A DNA stretch of 64,000 nt, from NCBI RefSeq assembly GCF_004340665.1, contig NZ_SLWO01000005.1:186001-250000 (forward strand), written 5' to 3'. Below are positions 19,350-28,313 of the stretch, piece by piece. The position numbers and the translations under genes are program-made. How positions within the stretch are numbered: position 1 is the stretch's first letter; every line of letters begins with the position of its first letter. The notes beneath the pieces are model-generated. The model was not told the DNA's origin. It was given only the letters and a program-made list of their open reading frames with translations, and did no database searches. The stretch comes from Pedobacter psychrotolerans. GTDB lineage: Bacteria; Bacteroidota; Bacteroidia; Sphingobacteriales; Sphingobacteriaceae.

Positions 19350-22300
19350 TTAGAATCCTACTTTTAAAGACAATGTGAACTGACGCGGTATCGGCAATGC
19401 AACACCACCTGACCCGAAGAATTCTGGATCTTGCCCATTCAACTTTTTATCCGAATAAATCAAGAATAAGTTGTTACCTACAGCACTTATTGAAGAATTG
19501 GTTAACCCAAGTTTCTTAGTATATTTTGAAGGGATGTTGTAGCTTAAGATGACTTGTTTCATTCTTACAAAACCTCCATCTGCTACACGTTCAGTAGAAT
19601 AATTATAATTATTATAGGCATAAACACTTCTAAAGTCAACGGCTTCAAGTGCATCCAAAATAGAAGGCACATTAGTTTTAAGCTCATCCCCCTGCATTTC
19701 CCAACGGCTTAAGAAAGCTTTAGGCATAGCATCTAAATCGGTATAACTGGTTTTGAAGGCTGGAGCAAGACGTACCTTATTTCCTGCAGCAAAAGTAACC
19801 AGTGTAGAAAGTGTAAAATCTCTATACTTAAATGTGTTTGAAAAACCACCAGTGTATTTCGGATCAATTGGTCCTTCATATTTTAAATACTTAACCACAT
19901 TGCTCTGCAAATAAACATCGCCACTAACCACACCCTCGTTATTCAGAAATTTCGGAGAACCATTTACCGGATCTAATCCCTTGAAATCGATTGAAAATAA
20001 ACCGCGTTGGGCATAACCTTCCAAAGCACCACCATCTGGCCCGATTAAGTCAAAAATTAATGGCTGGTTCTTAAGATTTGTGATTTCATTTTTATTGTAT
20101 CCAAAAATTAATTGTGATGACCAGCTAAAGTTACCTGTCTTTAAAATTCGGGCACCAAGAGATGCTTCTATACCGTGTGACTTCATATCTGCATAATTGG
20201 CTTGCTTCACTGCTTCACCACCTATGCCACCATTTCTAAATTCTCCTATTAAATCAAAACTCTTTCTTTGATACGCATCTACAGTAAGTGTTAATCGATC
20301 ACTAAATAAACCTAAATCTAAGCCAAGATTTAGCTCATTAAGTTTTTCAAATGTTAACTCAGAATTCTCTAGTCCATCTATATATAATTTGGTTTCTTTT
20401 TCCGGAATGTACGGCCTGCGTGTAGCCATACTTCTCAACACAAGACTAGAATTTTGCGCTGTACCCATACTTGCAACTAACCCATAAGTAGCACGAAGAG
20501 TAGCCCGATTAATTACCTTTTTAATCCGCTCAGATTGCATAAAATTTTCTGTATCAATATTCCATGCACCAGATACATTCCAGGTAGGTAGCCATCTTGC
20601 CGTAGGTGATTCGCCCAGAAGATTTGATCCGTCATAACGCCCTGTAGCGTTAATACTGTATTTTCCTTTATAAGAATAAGCCCCTCTTAAAGAATAGTTT
20701 AAGTATCGTTCGTAACGATAACCCATGCTGTAATAGTTAAAACCACCTTCTACATTTGACTTTACGATATTTGGATCGATAAACGGAATACCTCCCTTAT
20801 CATATTGGTACCCATATCCGTCAAATACTTTATTCTGACGGTTGATGTATCTCATTTCCTGAGTGGCAAAAAAGTTGACTAAATGGTCTGCATTAAAAGT
20901 TTTATCATACTCCAAACTGTTCCTTACATAATAATTAACAATATTATCATCATTGGTTTTATAGAAACCACCATAAGGCAATACACTAACCGGTAGCGCA
21001 TTTGGATCATCAGGATCGCGGTATAAAAATTTATTGTTTGATCTAACCGTTGCATCATTTGGACTTATACCCGCACGGTAAGCCTCAGCCATATTGGAGT
21101 TTTCAGTAATTTTATGTTCCTGACTGGTTTTAGCATAACGATATGCGCCATCAAATGAATACTTTAAATCCTTTGTGATTTTATACCTTACTCCGCCCTG
21201 AACCTTAAAATCAATTAAATTAAGCTCTAAAGTATTATTTTCAAGTTCATGTAAAATATTGAACGGCGCATAGTTCTGGGTAAAAAATTCTCGGTTTCCA
21301 TTTGTATCAAAGGCAGTTAGTGCACGGCTGGTATTAAGCGAATAACTGAATGGGTTAATATCAAAATCGCGATCATATGTTCCATAAACCGGATTACCGT
21401 TTCTACCCAATGTACCTGGGGCTTTTTGATCACGGATTGATCCTTGCGTAATGAGTTCGATACTTAATCTGTCATTAATTTCAAAGTTTCCACGAACATT
21501 GCCTGTAAAACGTTTCACATTATCGCCAACAGTCCAACCATTATCCTGCAAATAACTGGTTGATGCATAAATCTTTGATTTTTCAGTACCTGATGAAATT
21601 CCTATTGAATGTTCCTGCATAAAAGACTGTTTGAATAAGATATCAAACCAATCTGTATTGGCATCCGCATAACGTTGCAAATATTGTTTTTGACTAAGTG
21701 CATCATTCTTTAATCCATATGTTCCTGTTGCGGCATCATACTTATACATTTCATTGTACATTTTAGTAAACACGCCTCCATTTGCACTACGTGATGAACT
21801 TGAATGATTTAGCCAACCCTTATTTTGCATTTCCAGATAAACATTCATCTGATCTGCAGAATTTAAAATATCAAAATTATCATATGAGGGTTTCATGTAG
21901 CTGGAGAAGTTACCTGTGTAAGAGATCACGGGCTTACCTTGAGTATTTCTCCCTTTTTTAGTTGTGATGATAACTACCCCATTCATTGCTCTTGCACCAT
22001 ATTGTGCAGTAGCAGCTGCATCCTTTAAAATATTGAAGCTTTCGATGTCATCAGGATTTAGCCCGGCTACTGAAGATCCAACCAGAGTTGAAGGATCACC
22101 AGTGGATAATTGTTCGTTGGAAATGTTTACAACATCTTCAAGAATAATCCCATCTACTACCCATAATGGCTTATTATCTCCGGAGATCGAAGTTGCACCA
22201 CGAACGCGGATTTTTGGTGCAGCACCAAATGTACCTGATACGTTCTGTACGGAAACGCCGGCAACACGCCCCTCCAGCATTCTGCTAACGTCATTGATAC

Positions 22301-23033
22301 CATCTCTTTTTACATCAGATGCCTTAAGCGAGGTGGCAGCACCTGTAAATAACTTTTTATTCAGATCCTGATAGCCGGTAGAAACTACATTTACCTCACT
22401 AAGCTGTTCAGCATCTTCCTCTAAGGTTATATTTATAAGTGTCTTACTTCCAATTTCAACCTCTGTTGATTTATATCCAACGTAGCTAAAAACTAAAGTA
22501 GCCCCCTCCTTTACTGTGATTGCATAATCACCTGATGAAGTAGTAGAAACAGCATTTGAGGCACCTTTTTCTCTTACACTAACACCAGGGAGCGCATTAC
22601 CACTTTTATCTTTAACCTTACCTATTACCTTTACGGCAACAAAATAATCAACTACTTTATCTAAGATGGATTTATCTTTTGGCTTGATCAAGATCGTTTT
22701 ATCTTCAATGGTATAGCTTAAATCCTTACCAGCAATAATCTTAGCCATCACTTCTGCAATGGTTGATTGATTAAAATTAGCATTGAATGTAGTGGTACTT
22801 TTAATCTTATTGGTTGATAATAAAACATCGTAACCAGATTGCTTTCTGATTTCTTTAATCATTCTTTCCAGTGTTACATTCTTTTCCTTCAATGTAACAA
22901 GCTGGCCAAACGAAGCTGCACTAACCTGCATCAGGGAGGCAAGTAATATGACCGTAATTAACTTCATCATCAATAGCAATTTAGGTATGTAGCGGCGATG
23001 CGTACATAAAATTCTTATATAAATTTTGTACAT
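19350..23033 (-). CDS. SusC/RagA-family TonB-dependent transporter with STN domain
   Basis: 1,227 residues. After a signal sequence, residues about 48-125 form an STN domain, which relays signals to an anti-sigma factor. A carboxypeptidase-regulatory-like domain follows (about 132-215, VKDKSGNALPGVSVREKGA). The TonB plug (about 230-360) has the SusC signature near DKPLWVVDGIILEDV and GARAMNGVVIITTKKG. The beta-barrel ends in LSLKVGF. The STN domain fits control by the adjacent ECF sigma/FecR genes. The upstream start is kept because the resulting long leader (MYKIYIRILC...) is typical of Pedobacter-type SusC proteins. Confidence 0.95.
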   Translation of the reverse strand: MYKIYIRILCTHRRYIPKLLLMMKLITVILLASLMQVSAASFGQLVTLKEKNVTLERMIKEIRKQSGYDVLLSTNKIKSTTTFNANFNQSTIAEVMAKIIAGKDLSYTIEDKTILIKPKDKSILDKVVDYFVAVKVIGKVKDKSGNALPGVSVREKGASNAVSTTSSGDYAITVKEGATLVFSYVGYKSTEVEIGSKTLINITLEEDAEQLSEVNVVSTGYQDLNKKLFTGAATSLKASDVKRDGINDVSRMLEGRVAGVSVQNVSGTFGAAPKIRVRGATSISGDNKPLWVVDGIILEDVVNISNEQLSTGDPSTLVGSSVAGLNPDDIESFNILKDAAATAQYGARAMNGVVIITTKKGRNTQGKPVISYTGNFSSYMKPSYDNFDILNSADQMNVYLEMQNKGWLNHSSSSRSANGGVFTKMYNEMYKYDAATGTYGLKNDALSQKQYLQRYADANTDWFDILFKQSFMQEHSIGISSGTEKSKIYASTSYLQDNGWTVGDNVKRFTGNVRGNFEINDRLSIELITQGSIRDQKAPGTLGRNGNPVYGTYDRDFDINPFSYSLNTSRALTAFDTNGNREFFTQNYAPFNILHELENNTLELNLIDFKVQGGVRYKITKDLKYSFDGAYRYAKTSQEHKITENSNMAEAYRAGISPNDATVRSNNKFLYRDPDDPNALPVSVLPYGGFYKTNDDNIVNYYVRNSLEYDKTFNADHLVNFFATQEMRYINRQNKVFDGYGYQYDKGGIPFIDPNIVKSNVEGGFNYYSMGYRYERYLNYSLRGAYSYKGKYSINATGRYDGSNLLGESPTARWLPTWNVSGAWNIDTENFMQSERIKKVINRATLRATYGLVASMGTAQNSSLVLRSMATRRPYIPEKETKLYIDGLENSELTFEKLNELNLGLDLGLFSDRLTLTVDAYQRKSFDLIGEFRNGGIGGEAVKQANYADMKSHGIEASLGARILKTGNFSWSSQLIFGYNKNEITNLKNQPLIFDLIGPDGGALEGYAQRGLFSIDFKGLDPVNGSPKFLNNEGVVSGDVYLQSNVVKYLKYEGPIDPKYTGGFSNTFKYRDFTLSTLVTFAAGNKVRLAPAFKTSYTDLDAMPKAFLSRWEMQGDELKTNVPSILDALEAVDFRSVYAYNNYNYSTERVADGGFVRMKQVILSYNIPSKYTKKLGLTNSSISAVGNNLFLIYSDKKLNGQDPEFFGSGGVALPIPRQFTLSLKVGF

Positions 23034-23153
23034 TTAATAGTCTGTTTTTTAGCGATACACACTTATTGTTTAAGCGCATAATGTGGTATCGTGGTTATTC
23101 AAGAAATAATTGATTTTTTTGATCGATTCCGGTTTACCGAAATAGCCAGACAG

Positions 23154-23161
23154 CAAAATTA
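23154..23161 (-). promoter_or_regulatory. Candidate -7 element upstream of the susC-like gene
   Basis: On the minus strand this reads TAATTTTG, matching TAnnTTTG. It lies 120 nt upstream of the susC start. As the locus has its own ECF sigma factor, the main promoter may be of a different type; this match alone is weak. Confidence 0.25.
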
Positions 23162-23190
23162 AAGGGGTGTTGCAAGCACTCCTTTTTTAT
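23161..23190. terminator. Hairpin in the fecR-susC gap
   Basis: Arms AAAGGGGTG (23161-23169) and CACTCCTTT (23177-23185) pair at 8 of 9 positions, with a G-U wobble possible only in plus-strand RNA. The T run also follows on the plus strand. It may therefore stop antisense transcription, or attenuate between fecR and susC; direction is uncertain. Confidence 0.45.
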
Positions 23191-23314
23191 TTCGTTGGCT
23201 TTTCGAACATCAGGGGTATTGTCGAAGTTTGTACATAGTTGTTGGTTTAGGTTAAGGTTGATAGTTAGTAATATTTTTATAGATAAGAGTTAGTTATGCC
23301 CTCATCTTTATGCT

Positions 23315-24493
23315 TTAATCTTTGTAAACAATAAGCTTATTGCCTTGCATCTCAAAACGAACCTCACCGGTCTGTTCAAATTTGTGTAACACCTGAGAAA
23401 TTTTATCAAATCTGCTCACAGTTCCATAATACATCACATCTTTAGCTTCTTCGTCAGCGTATTCAACTTTGATATTGTACCACCTGGATATCTTACGTAG
23501 GATACTTTCCTGTTTTTCGTTATTAAACATAAAATACCCTTTTTTCCAGGCAACAGATTCATCAGTGTCCACTGTATTTATTTTAATTCCCTGCGCTGAT
23601 AATACCGATTGTTCGCCCGGTTTTAAAACCTCATATTCAGATGTATTAGTGAGTGAGGAAACTCGGACACTTCCCTCTAACAACGTTGTTCTGGTTGCAC
23701 GTTCATCCGTATAGCTATTAATATTAAAGTGCGTACCTAACACCTCTAATTTTTGCTTTTCAGTTTCCACAACAAAAGGATGAGCGCTGTCTTTAGCCAC
23801 TTCAAAATATGCTTCTCCTTTTAATTTTACATTTCTTGTTGTGGCATTACCAATATTTAAAGGATATTCAAGTGATGATGCAGCATTTAACCATACATCG
23901 CTACCATCTGGCAAGTGTATTTGCCATTCACCTCCATTAGGTGTTGTAATCGTATTGGTTTCATTCTCACTAGCCGACAAATCCCCATTCACAACATTAT
24001 AAACTAAATGGCCACTAGCTGTTTTTGAAATAGATAAGCCAGCTTCTTTAATCAGATCCCCATCAGCCACATCACTTAATGAGATTTTTTTTCCATTGGC
24101 TAGGGTAAGAATCGCCTTGTTCCCGCCTGGCGCTATGTCTGCGGTAAAAACATGTTGTTTTTCACGTATTTTATAAATGAATATAGATGCAAAGGCTAGA
24201 ATTAACACTGCAGCAGCAGCCCATCTGAAATAAACAGAAATTGAAGTTTTCTTCGGATGTTTAAATTGATCTACAGCAACAATTTTATTGAAGACTAAAT
24301 TCCACCTGTTCTGATCAATATCCATTTCTTCATCACCCACATGTACCAAATCATGTGCACTAAGCAAATTCAAAATTTCTCCACTAACAGTATCTGGGTG
24401 GTTTTCTATAAAATTGAGTAATTCAGTTTTTTCAGCATCAACCATTTGGCCTGCCTCAAACTTATTGATAAGAAATATTACTCTTTCTTCCAT
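23315..24493 (-). CDS. FecR-family anti-sigma factor
   Basis: 392 residues from the ATG at 24493 (MEERVIFLINK), preferred over one 30 nt upstream. The N-terminal cytoplasmic part would bind the sigma factor. A single membrane segment (AAAAVLILAFASIFIY, about residue 100) is followed by a periplasmic FecR domain (TPNGGEWQIHLPDGS, LKGEAYFEVAKD, LLEGSVRVS) and a C-terminal DUF4974-like domain. It would release the sigma factor when the STN domain of the SusC-like transporter reports substrate. Lies 64 nt after the sigma gene and 281 nt before susC. Confidence 0.93.
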   Translation of the reverse strand: MEERVIFLINKFEAGQMVDAEKTELLNFIENHPDTVSGEILNLLSAHDLVHVGDEEMDIDQNRWNLVFNKIVAVDQFKHPKKTSISVYFRWAAAAVLILAFASIFIYKIREKQHVFTADIAPGGNKAILTLANGKKISLSDVADGDLIKEAGLSISKTASGHLVYNVVNGDLSASENETNTITTPNGGEWQIHLPDGSDVWLNAASSLEYPLNIGNATTRNVKLKGEAYFEVAKDSAHPFVVETEKQKLEVLGTHFNINSYTDERATRTTLLEGSVRVSSLTNTSEYEVLKPGEQSVLSAQGIKINTVDTDESVAWKKGYFMFNNEKQESILRKISRWYNIKVEYADEEAKDVMYYGTVSRFDKISQVLHKFEQTGEVRFEMQGNKLIVYKD

Positions 24494-24557
24494 AGATCTG
24501 ATACTAAGAAGCACAAAAGACAAATTAGGACTATCGAAGAATTATTTTTTTTTCATT

Positions 24558-25151
24558 TTAATGAATACCCCTGATAAAATAAATCAAGAAAAGAGATATA
24601 CCATGCTTAATTAAGTTCTCACGGATACTTTTTAGCGCAATAACGAGTGCATTTTTAACAGTACTAGCTGATAAACCCAAAATTTCGGCTATTTCAGGAA
24701 TGCTTTTTCCCTCTCCTCTACTTAATTTATAGATTTTCCGGCGTTGGCTGGGTAATTTATCAACTGCAGCAATAATAATTCGATTTATTTCATTAAGATG
24801 GATCGCATCAAGGGTTACATTCTCCAGTTCGGAGTAGCGGGTTTTCAATAAACCTATTGCTTTTTCCTCCTTTATTTTTTTTCTGATGAAGCTTAAGCAT
24901 TCGTTTGATACGTATTTATACAAATAGGCCTTGATATTGTCAACGTGTTCAAGTTTATCACGATTTAACCAAATACGTAAAAAGGCATCTTGGATGACTT
25001 CTTCAGCAGCATGCTCAGATTTTGTGAACTTAAGCGCAAAAGATTGTAGAATAGGTAGATAATTAAAAAAAAGAATAGAAAATGCTTTCTCACTTCCTCC
25101 AACAATTTCTATAATCAGTTCTCGCTCTTTGTTACAATCCTTAAAGGCCAT
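24558..25151 (-). CDS. ECF RNA polymerase sigma factor (FecI-like)
   Basis: 197 residues. Sigma region 2 is seen at FTKSEHAAEEVIQDAFLRIW (about 43-62) and region 4 at LPSQRRKIYKLSRGEGKS through AEILGLSASTVKNAL (about 138-175), an HTH that reads the -35 box. The order sigma, FecR, STN-SusC, SusD is the standard surface-signalling arrangement of Bacteroidota, so it most likely drives transcription of this uptake operon. Confidence 0.94.
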   Translation of the reverse strand: MAFKDCNKERELIIEIVGGSEKAFSILFFNYLPILQSFALKFTKSEHAAEEVIQDAFLRIWLNRDKLEHVDNIKAYLYKYVSNECLSFIRKKIKEEKAIGLLKTRYSELENVTLDAIHLNEINRIIIAAVDKLPSQRRKIYKLSRGEGKSIPEIAEILGLSASTVKNALVIALKSIRENLIKHGISLFLIYFIRGIH

Positions 25152-25309
25152 ATATCAATTGGTCATCATTCGTTTTCATTAATTAAAGTCACGAGGGATA
25201 TCAAAAGAGATATATTTATTCATCCGTATCAGGATGCCATAAACATTAGCCAATAATACATAATATTGCCTAATGTTTCACGAAAAACAAGCTAAAATTC
25301 AGAAATGTA

Positions 25310-25852
25310 TTAATACTGATAATAAGGCGAAATCATCAAATACACCACCACACCGGTAATGGCCACATAAAGCCATAGAGGAAAGGTGATTCTTGCGATT
25401 TTGCGGTGTCGGTCAAAACGTTCTGCCAATGCCCTTACATAAGTAACCAATACCAAAGGAATAATGGCTATAGACAATAGAATATGAGTCAACAGAATAA
25501 AGAAATAAACATATTTTATGGCACCATCCCCCCCAAACTTAGTGGAAGGTGTTGTCATGTGGTATGCAATATACATCACCAAAAACAATAAAGAACAACC
25601 AATTGCCGATTTCATCAGGTTTTGATGTAAAGTGATTTTACCATTTTTAATCGCCCAAACAGCTATCACCAACAACACAGCAGTAATACCATTAATCGTG
25701 GCATAAATAGGTGGTAAAAAAGGTAGGGTGGGCGCATCTATACCTAAATCCTTTAGCTTCACCACAAACAAAAAAGCAACGGCTACAGGTATAAAGATCG
25801 AAAGAATGATGATCCACTTACTATACTTTTTTTCAATTGGGCTATTTTCCAT
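25310..25852 (-). CDS. DUF420 membrane protein of the cytochrome oxidase cluster
   Basis: 180 residues with five predicted membrane segments (near 13-31, 45-63, 80-98, 112-132, 152-172). Belongs to the DUF420 family, whose members include CtaM-type proteins linked to caa3/aa3 oxidase maturation. A conserved-looking histidine-containing stretch AYHMTTPS (about 95-102) is followed by LTHILLSIAIIPL. Last gene of the respiratory block, 72 nt after the SCO-like gene. An oxidase assembly role is inferred from family and position. Confidence 0.82.
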   Translation of the reverse strand: MENSPIEKKYSKWIIILSIFIPVAVAFLFVVKLKDLGIDAPTLPFLPPIYATINGITAVLLVIAVWAIKNGKITLHQNLMKSAIGCSLLFLVMYIAYHMTTPSTKFGGDGAIKYVYFFILLTHILLSIAIIPLVLVTYVRALAERFDRHRKIARITFPLWLYVAITGVVVYLMISPYYQY

Positions 25853-25924
25853 GAATATTTTAAATCTCTTTATTTTTTGTTACTGTAATCAATCCTGACT
25901 TTAGACTAGCGACTAAAGACTCTC

Positions 25925-26620
25925 CTACCTGCCGTCATTAACGTTTCTTAAATACTCTGCAATAAGTACTTTTATCTCATCTTCAAGCTTTGCAGTAGCA
26001 TCCGGACTATCAGTTTCGTAAATTCCTCTGATGCGATGCTGAACATCAATCAATAAAATTTTATTTCCGAAAATGAAGTGTGGCTTATCTTTTCTATCGT
26101 CTTCAATAACATCAAGCAGTAAACCATTTCTAATGAACGGATAAGTAACAGCCGTATCACCAGCTAAAAAATTCCATTGATTAGATTTTGCGTTTAGAGT
26201 TGCTGCATAATCTTTAATTTTGCTTTCATCAGACGGATCTACCGAAAGACTTACAAATCTAACTAGCGGCTTCTTTTCGTAGCCTTCAGATAATTGTTTA
26301 ATGTATTTAGTAACACTGGTATTATTGGATTGGGTATAAAATAAGTTTAATACCACGATCTTATTTTTTAAAGACGCCCAGGAAACAGTGTCACCAGATT
26401 GATTAGCCAGTTTAAAATCTGGAATCTGATGATAAATAGTATCTGGTATTTGTTTCCCCTTTACAGTATGAAAAGTAGACGAAACAACTTTCTTTCCATA
26501 TATGGGAAGGCTCTTATACCTATTCTTAGCAAACTGTGGCAATAAGTAAAAAAACAAAAATCCCGGTACAGCTAGAATGCTTACCAGGATTAGAAGTTTT
26601 TTGATAGAGTTACCTTTCAT
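25925..26620 (-). CDS. SCO1/SenC-like thioredoxin-fold protein lacking all cysteines
   Basis: 231 residues, one N-terminal membrane anchor (about 8-27) and a thioredoxin-like domain facing the periplasm. The family order is visible: PDFKLANQSGDTVS, then VVLNLFYT, then VRFVSLSVDPSDE, then ILLIDVQHRIRGIYE. SCO proteins load copper into the CuA site using a CxxxC motif. Here the same position reads S98-N-N-T-S102 and no cysteine occurs anywhere in the protein. It overlaps the subunit IV stop by one base. Copper delivery by the normal chemistry therefore seems impossible; it may be a structural or regulatory paralogue. Confidence 0.85.
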   Translation of the reverse strand: MKGNSIKKLLILVSILAVPGFLFFYLLPQFAKNRYKSLPIYGKKVVSSTFHTVKGKQIPDTIYHQIPDFKLANQSGDTVSWASLKNKIVVLNLFYTQSNNTSVTKYIKQLSEGYEKKPLVRFVSLSVDPSDESKIKDYAATLNAKSNQWNFLAGDTAVTYPFIRNGLLLDVIEDDRKDKPHFIFGNKILLIDVQHRIRGIYETDSPDATAKLEDEIKVLIAEYLRNVNDGR

Positions 26621-26967
26621 TAATGACTCATCATATGGAGATTTAAAAATCCTCCTTCAATTAACATTAAAACAATAAAGTACATAATGAAAATGAATGA
26701 TACAGTTAGTGAAAGCTGTAAGCCTAATTTCTCATATTTTAAGTGCATAAAATAGGCAACGATATAGAAAGCTTTGACTAATGTTAAAGCAATATAAACG
26801 AAGTTTCCAATAGCATGAGACATGTAACCGTTTGGTAAAACCCAAAGGGCAACAATAAATTCAATAACAGTAATTAATAAAAGGATACCAAAAACCTGCC
26901 AGATTTTACCTTTAGATAAACCTGCATGCTCCTCGTGCCCTTCTGTATGTGCGTGATGTTCTGACAT
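26620..26967 (-). CDS. Cytochrome c oxidase subunit IV (caa3 type)
   Basis: 115 residues. A histidine-rich N-terminus (SEHHAHTEGHEEHAG) precedes three membrane segments (about 25-45, 52-73, 82-106). Length and the pattern AYFMHLKYEKLGL match the prokaryotic cytochrome c oxidase subunit IV family, a small subunit of the caa3 oxidase. Sits between subunit III and the SCO-like gene in one tight string. Confidence 0.88.
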   Translation of the reverse strand: MSEHHAHTEGHEEHAGLSKGKIWQVFGILLLITVIEFIVALWVLPNGYMSHAIGNFVYIALTLVKAFYIVAYFMHLKYEKLGLQLSLTVSFIFIMYFIVLMLIEGGFLNLHMMSH

Positions 26968-26991
26968 GATAATATTTTTAAAGATGATAAA

Positions 26992-27699
26992 TTAAACCAA
27001 ATAGAAGAATGTAAATACAAACACCCACACTAAATCAACAAAGTGCCAGTATAAACCAACTTTTTCAACCATTAAATAATGACCTCTTCTTTCAAAAGTG
27101 CCATTGATCGTCATAATTAAAATGATAATATTAATGACTACCCCACTAAATACGTGAAATCCGTGAAAACCTGTAATGGTAAAAAATAAGTTTGCAAACT
27201 GTTGTGCAGCAACTAAAGATACATCACCCGTAAATAAGTGCTTTAACTCTTCAGCACTTGGAATTTCACCCCACCAGAAACCTTCATGATGTAAGTGTGT
27301 CCATTCTAATGCCTGGCAACCTAAGAACATGAAACCACCAATGATAGTAGCAACCATCCACCAAATGACTTCTTTTTTAGCACGACGATGACCTGCTTCA
27401 ACAGCTAAAACCATTGTTACAGAACTCATGATCAAGATAAAAGTCATGATACCCACAAATACTAATGGTGCACCAGTATCCTTAATACCTGGAATTGATT
27501 GGAAAACCAAATCCGGATCTGGCCATGTTAATTTAGAAAAGCGTTGTGCGCCGTAGTAGATCAATAAAGAGGAGAAGGTAAAAGCATCTGATAATAGGAA
27601 AAACCACATCATGATTTTACCATATTCTACCGACCACGGAGAACGGCCACCATTCCATGGCCCGGTTTTAACTTGATCTAATTGTGATACTGAATTCAT
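26992..27699 (-). CDS. ctaE: Cytochrome c oxidase subunit III
   Basis: 235 residues with about five membrane segments. Family motifs include WFFLLSDAFTFSSLLIYYG near the N-terminus, GFHGFHVFSGVV (about 175-186) and the C-terminal GLYWHFVDLVWVFVF (about 214-228). Stabilises subunit I of the heme-copper oxidase. A second, shorter subunit III-type gene lies immediately upstream, a pairing often seen in Bacteroidota oxidase clusters. Confidence 0.93.
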   Translation of the reverse strand: MNSVSQLDQVKTGPWNGGRSPWSVEYGKIMMWFFLLSDAFTFSSLLIYYGAQRFSKLTWPDPDLVFQSIPGIKDTGAPLVFVGIMTFILIMSSVTMVLAVEAGHRRAKKEVIWWMVATIIGGFMFLGCQALEWTHLHHEGFWWGEIPSAEELKHLFTGDVSLVAAQQFANLFFTITGFHGFHVFSGVVINIIILIMTINGTFERRGHYLMVEKVGLYWHFVDLVWVFVFTFFYLV

Positions 27700-27730
27700 T
27701 TGGAAATAGTATAATAGTTTGTTAACAAAT

Positions 27731-28309
27731 TTAACGGTTCAAAAGTAAAAAAACATACAGATATATCCATAATATATCTATAAAATGCCAAAAAATAGAA
27801 GCAATTTCCATTCTGTAATTGCTTTTAGCAGGAGAAATATTTTTGTAGCTGCCTGCCAATGCATTAATAATCAATCCAACACCCCCAATAATGTGTAACA
27901 AGTGTAACCCTGAAACCACATAAATAAAGGAAATTGCAGCATTATTACCCACTAAAGTAGCACCGGTTTTTACCATACTGCTCCAGGCGCTAAACTGCAT
28001 AACACCAAATGCTACCGCTAAAATAACTGTCAGCCATAACATATTCCGTTGAAGGCTAAAGTTTAGCTTCCGCATGGCCTTAGAGGCCAGTACAAGCGTG
28101 ATGCTACTGGCAATAATAACTAAGCTGCTGTAGATAAAGGCATCAGGTAAAACTAAACCATGGCCTTTGCCTTTTGATGCGGCAAATACCAAATAATAAC
28201 TGGTAAATCCACCAAACATAATCGTTGATGATACCACAAACAACCAGACAATAAATTTTCTGGGTTTAGGGTCAAATGTATCTTGGATCTTTTCCATTGT
28301 TAGAACCAT
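27731..28309 (-). CDS. Second cytochrome c oxidase subunit III-family protein
   Basis: 192 residues with five membrane segments and the subunit III signatures SGLHLLHIIGGVGL (about 133-146) and ASIFWHFIDILWIYLY (about 170-185). An alternative ATG 12 nt inside (28297, MEKIQDTF) is equally possible. The gene begins 4 nt after the ctaB stop. It probably pairs with the neighbouring subunit III in the caa3 complex. Confidence 0.9.
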   Translation of the reverse strand: MVLTMEKIQDTFDPKPRKFIVWLFVVSSTIMFGGFTSYYLVFAASKGKGHGLVLPDAFIYSSLVIIASSITLVLASKAMRKLNFSLQRNMLWLTVILAVAFGVMQFSAWSSMVKTGATLVGNNAAISFIYVVSGLHLLHIIGGVGLIINALAGSYKNISPAKSNYRMEIASIFWHFIDILWIYLYVFLLLNR

Positions 28310-28313
28310 AAAA

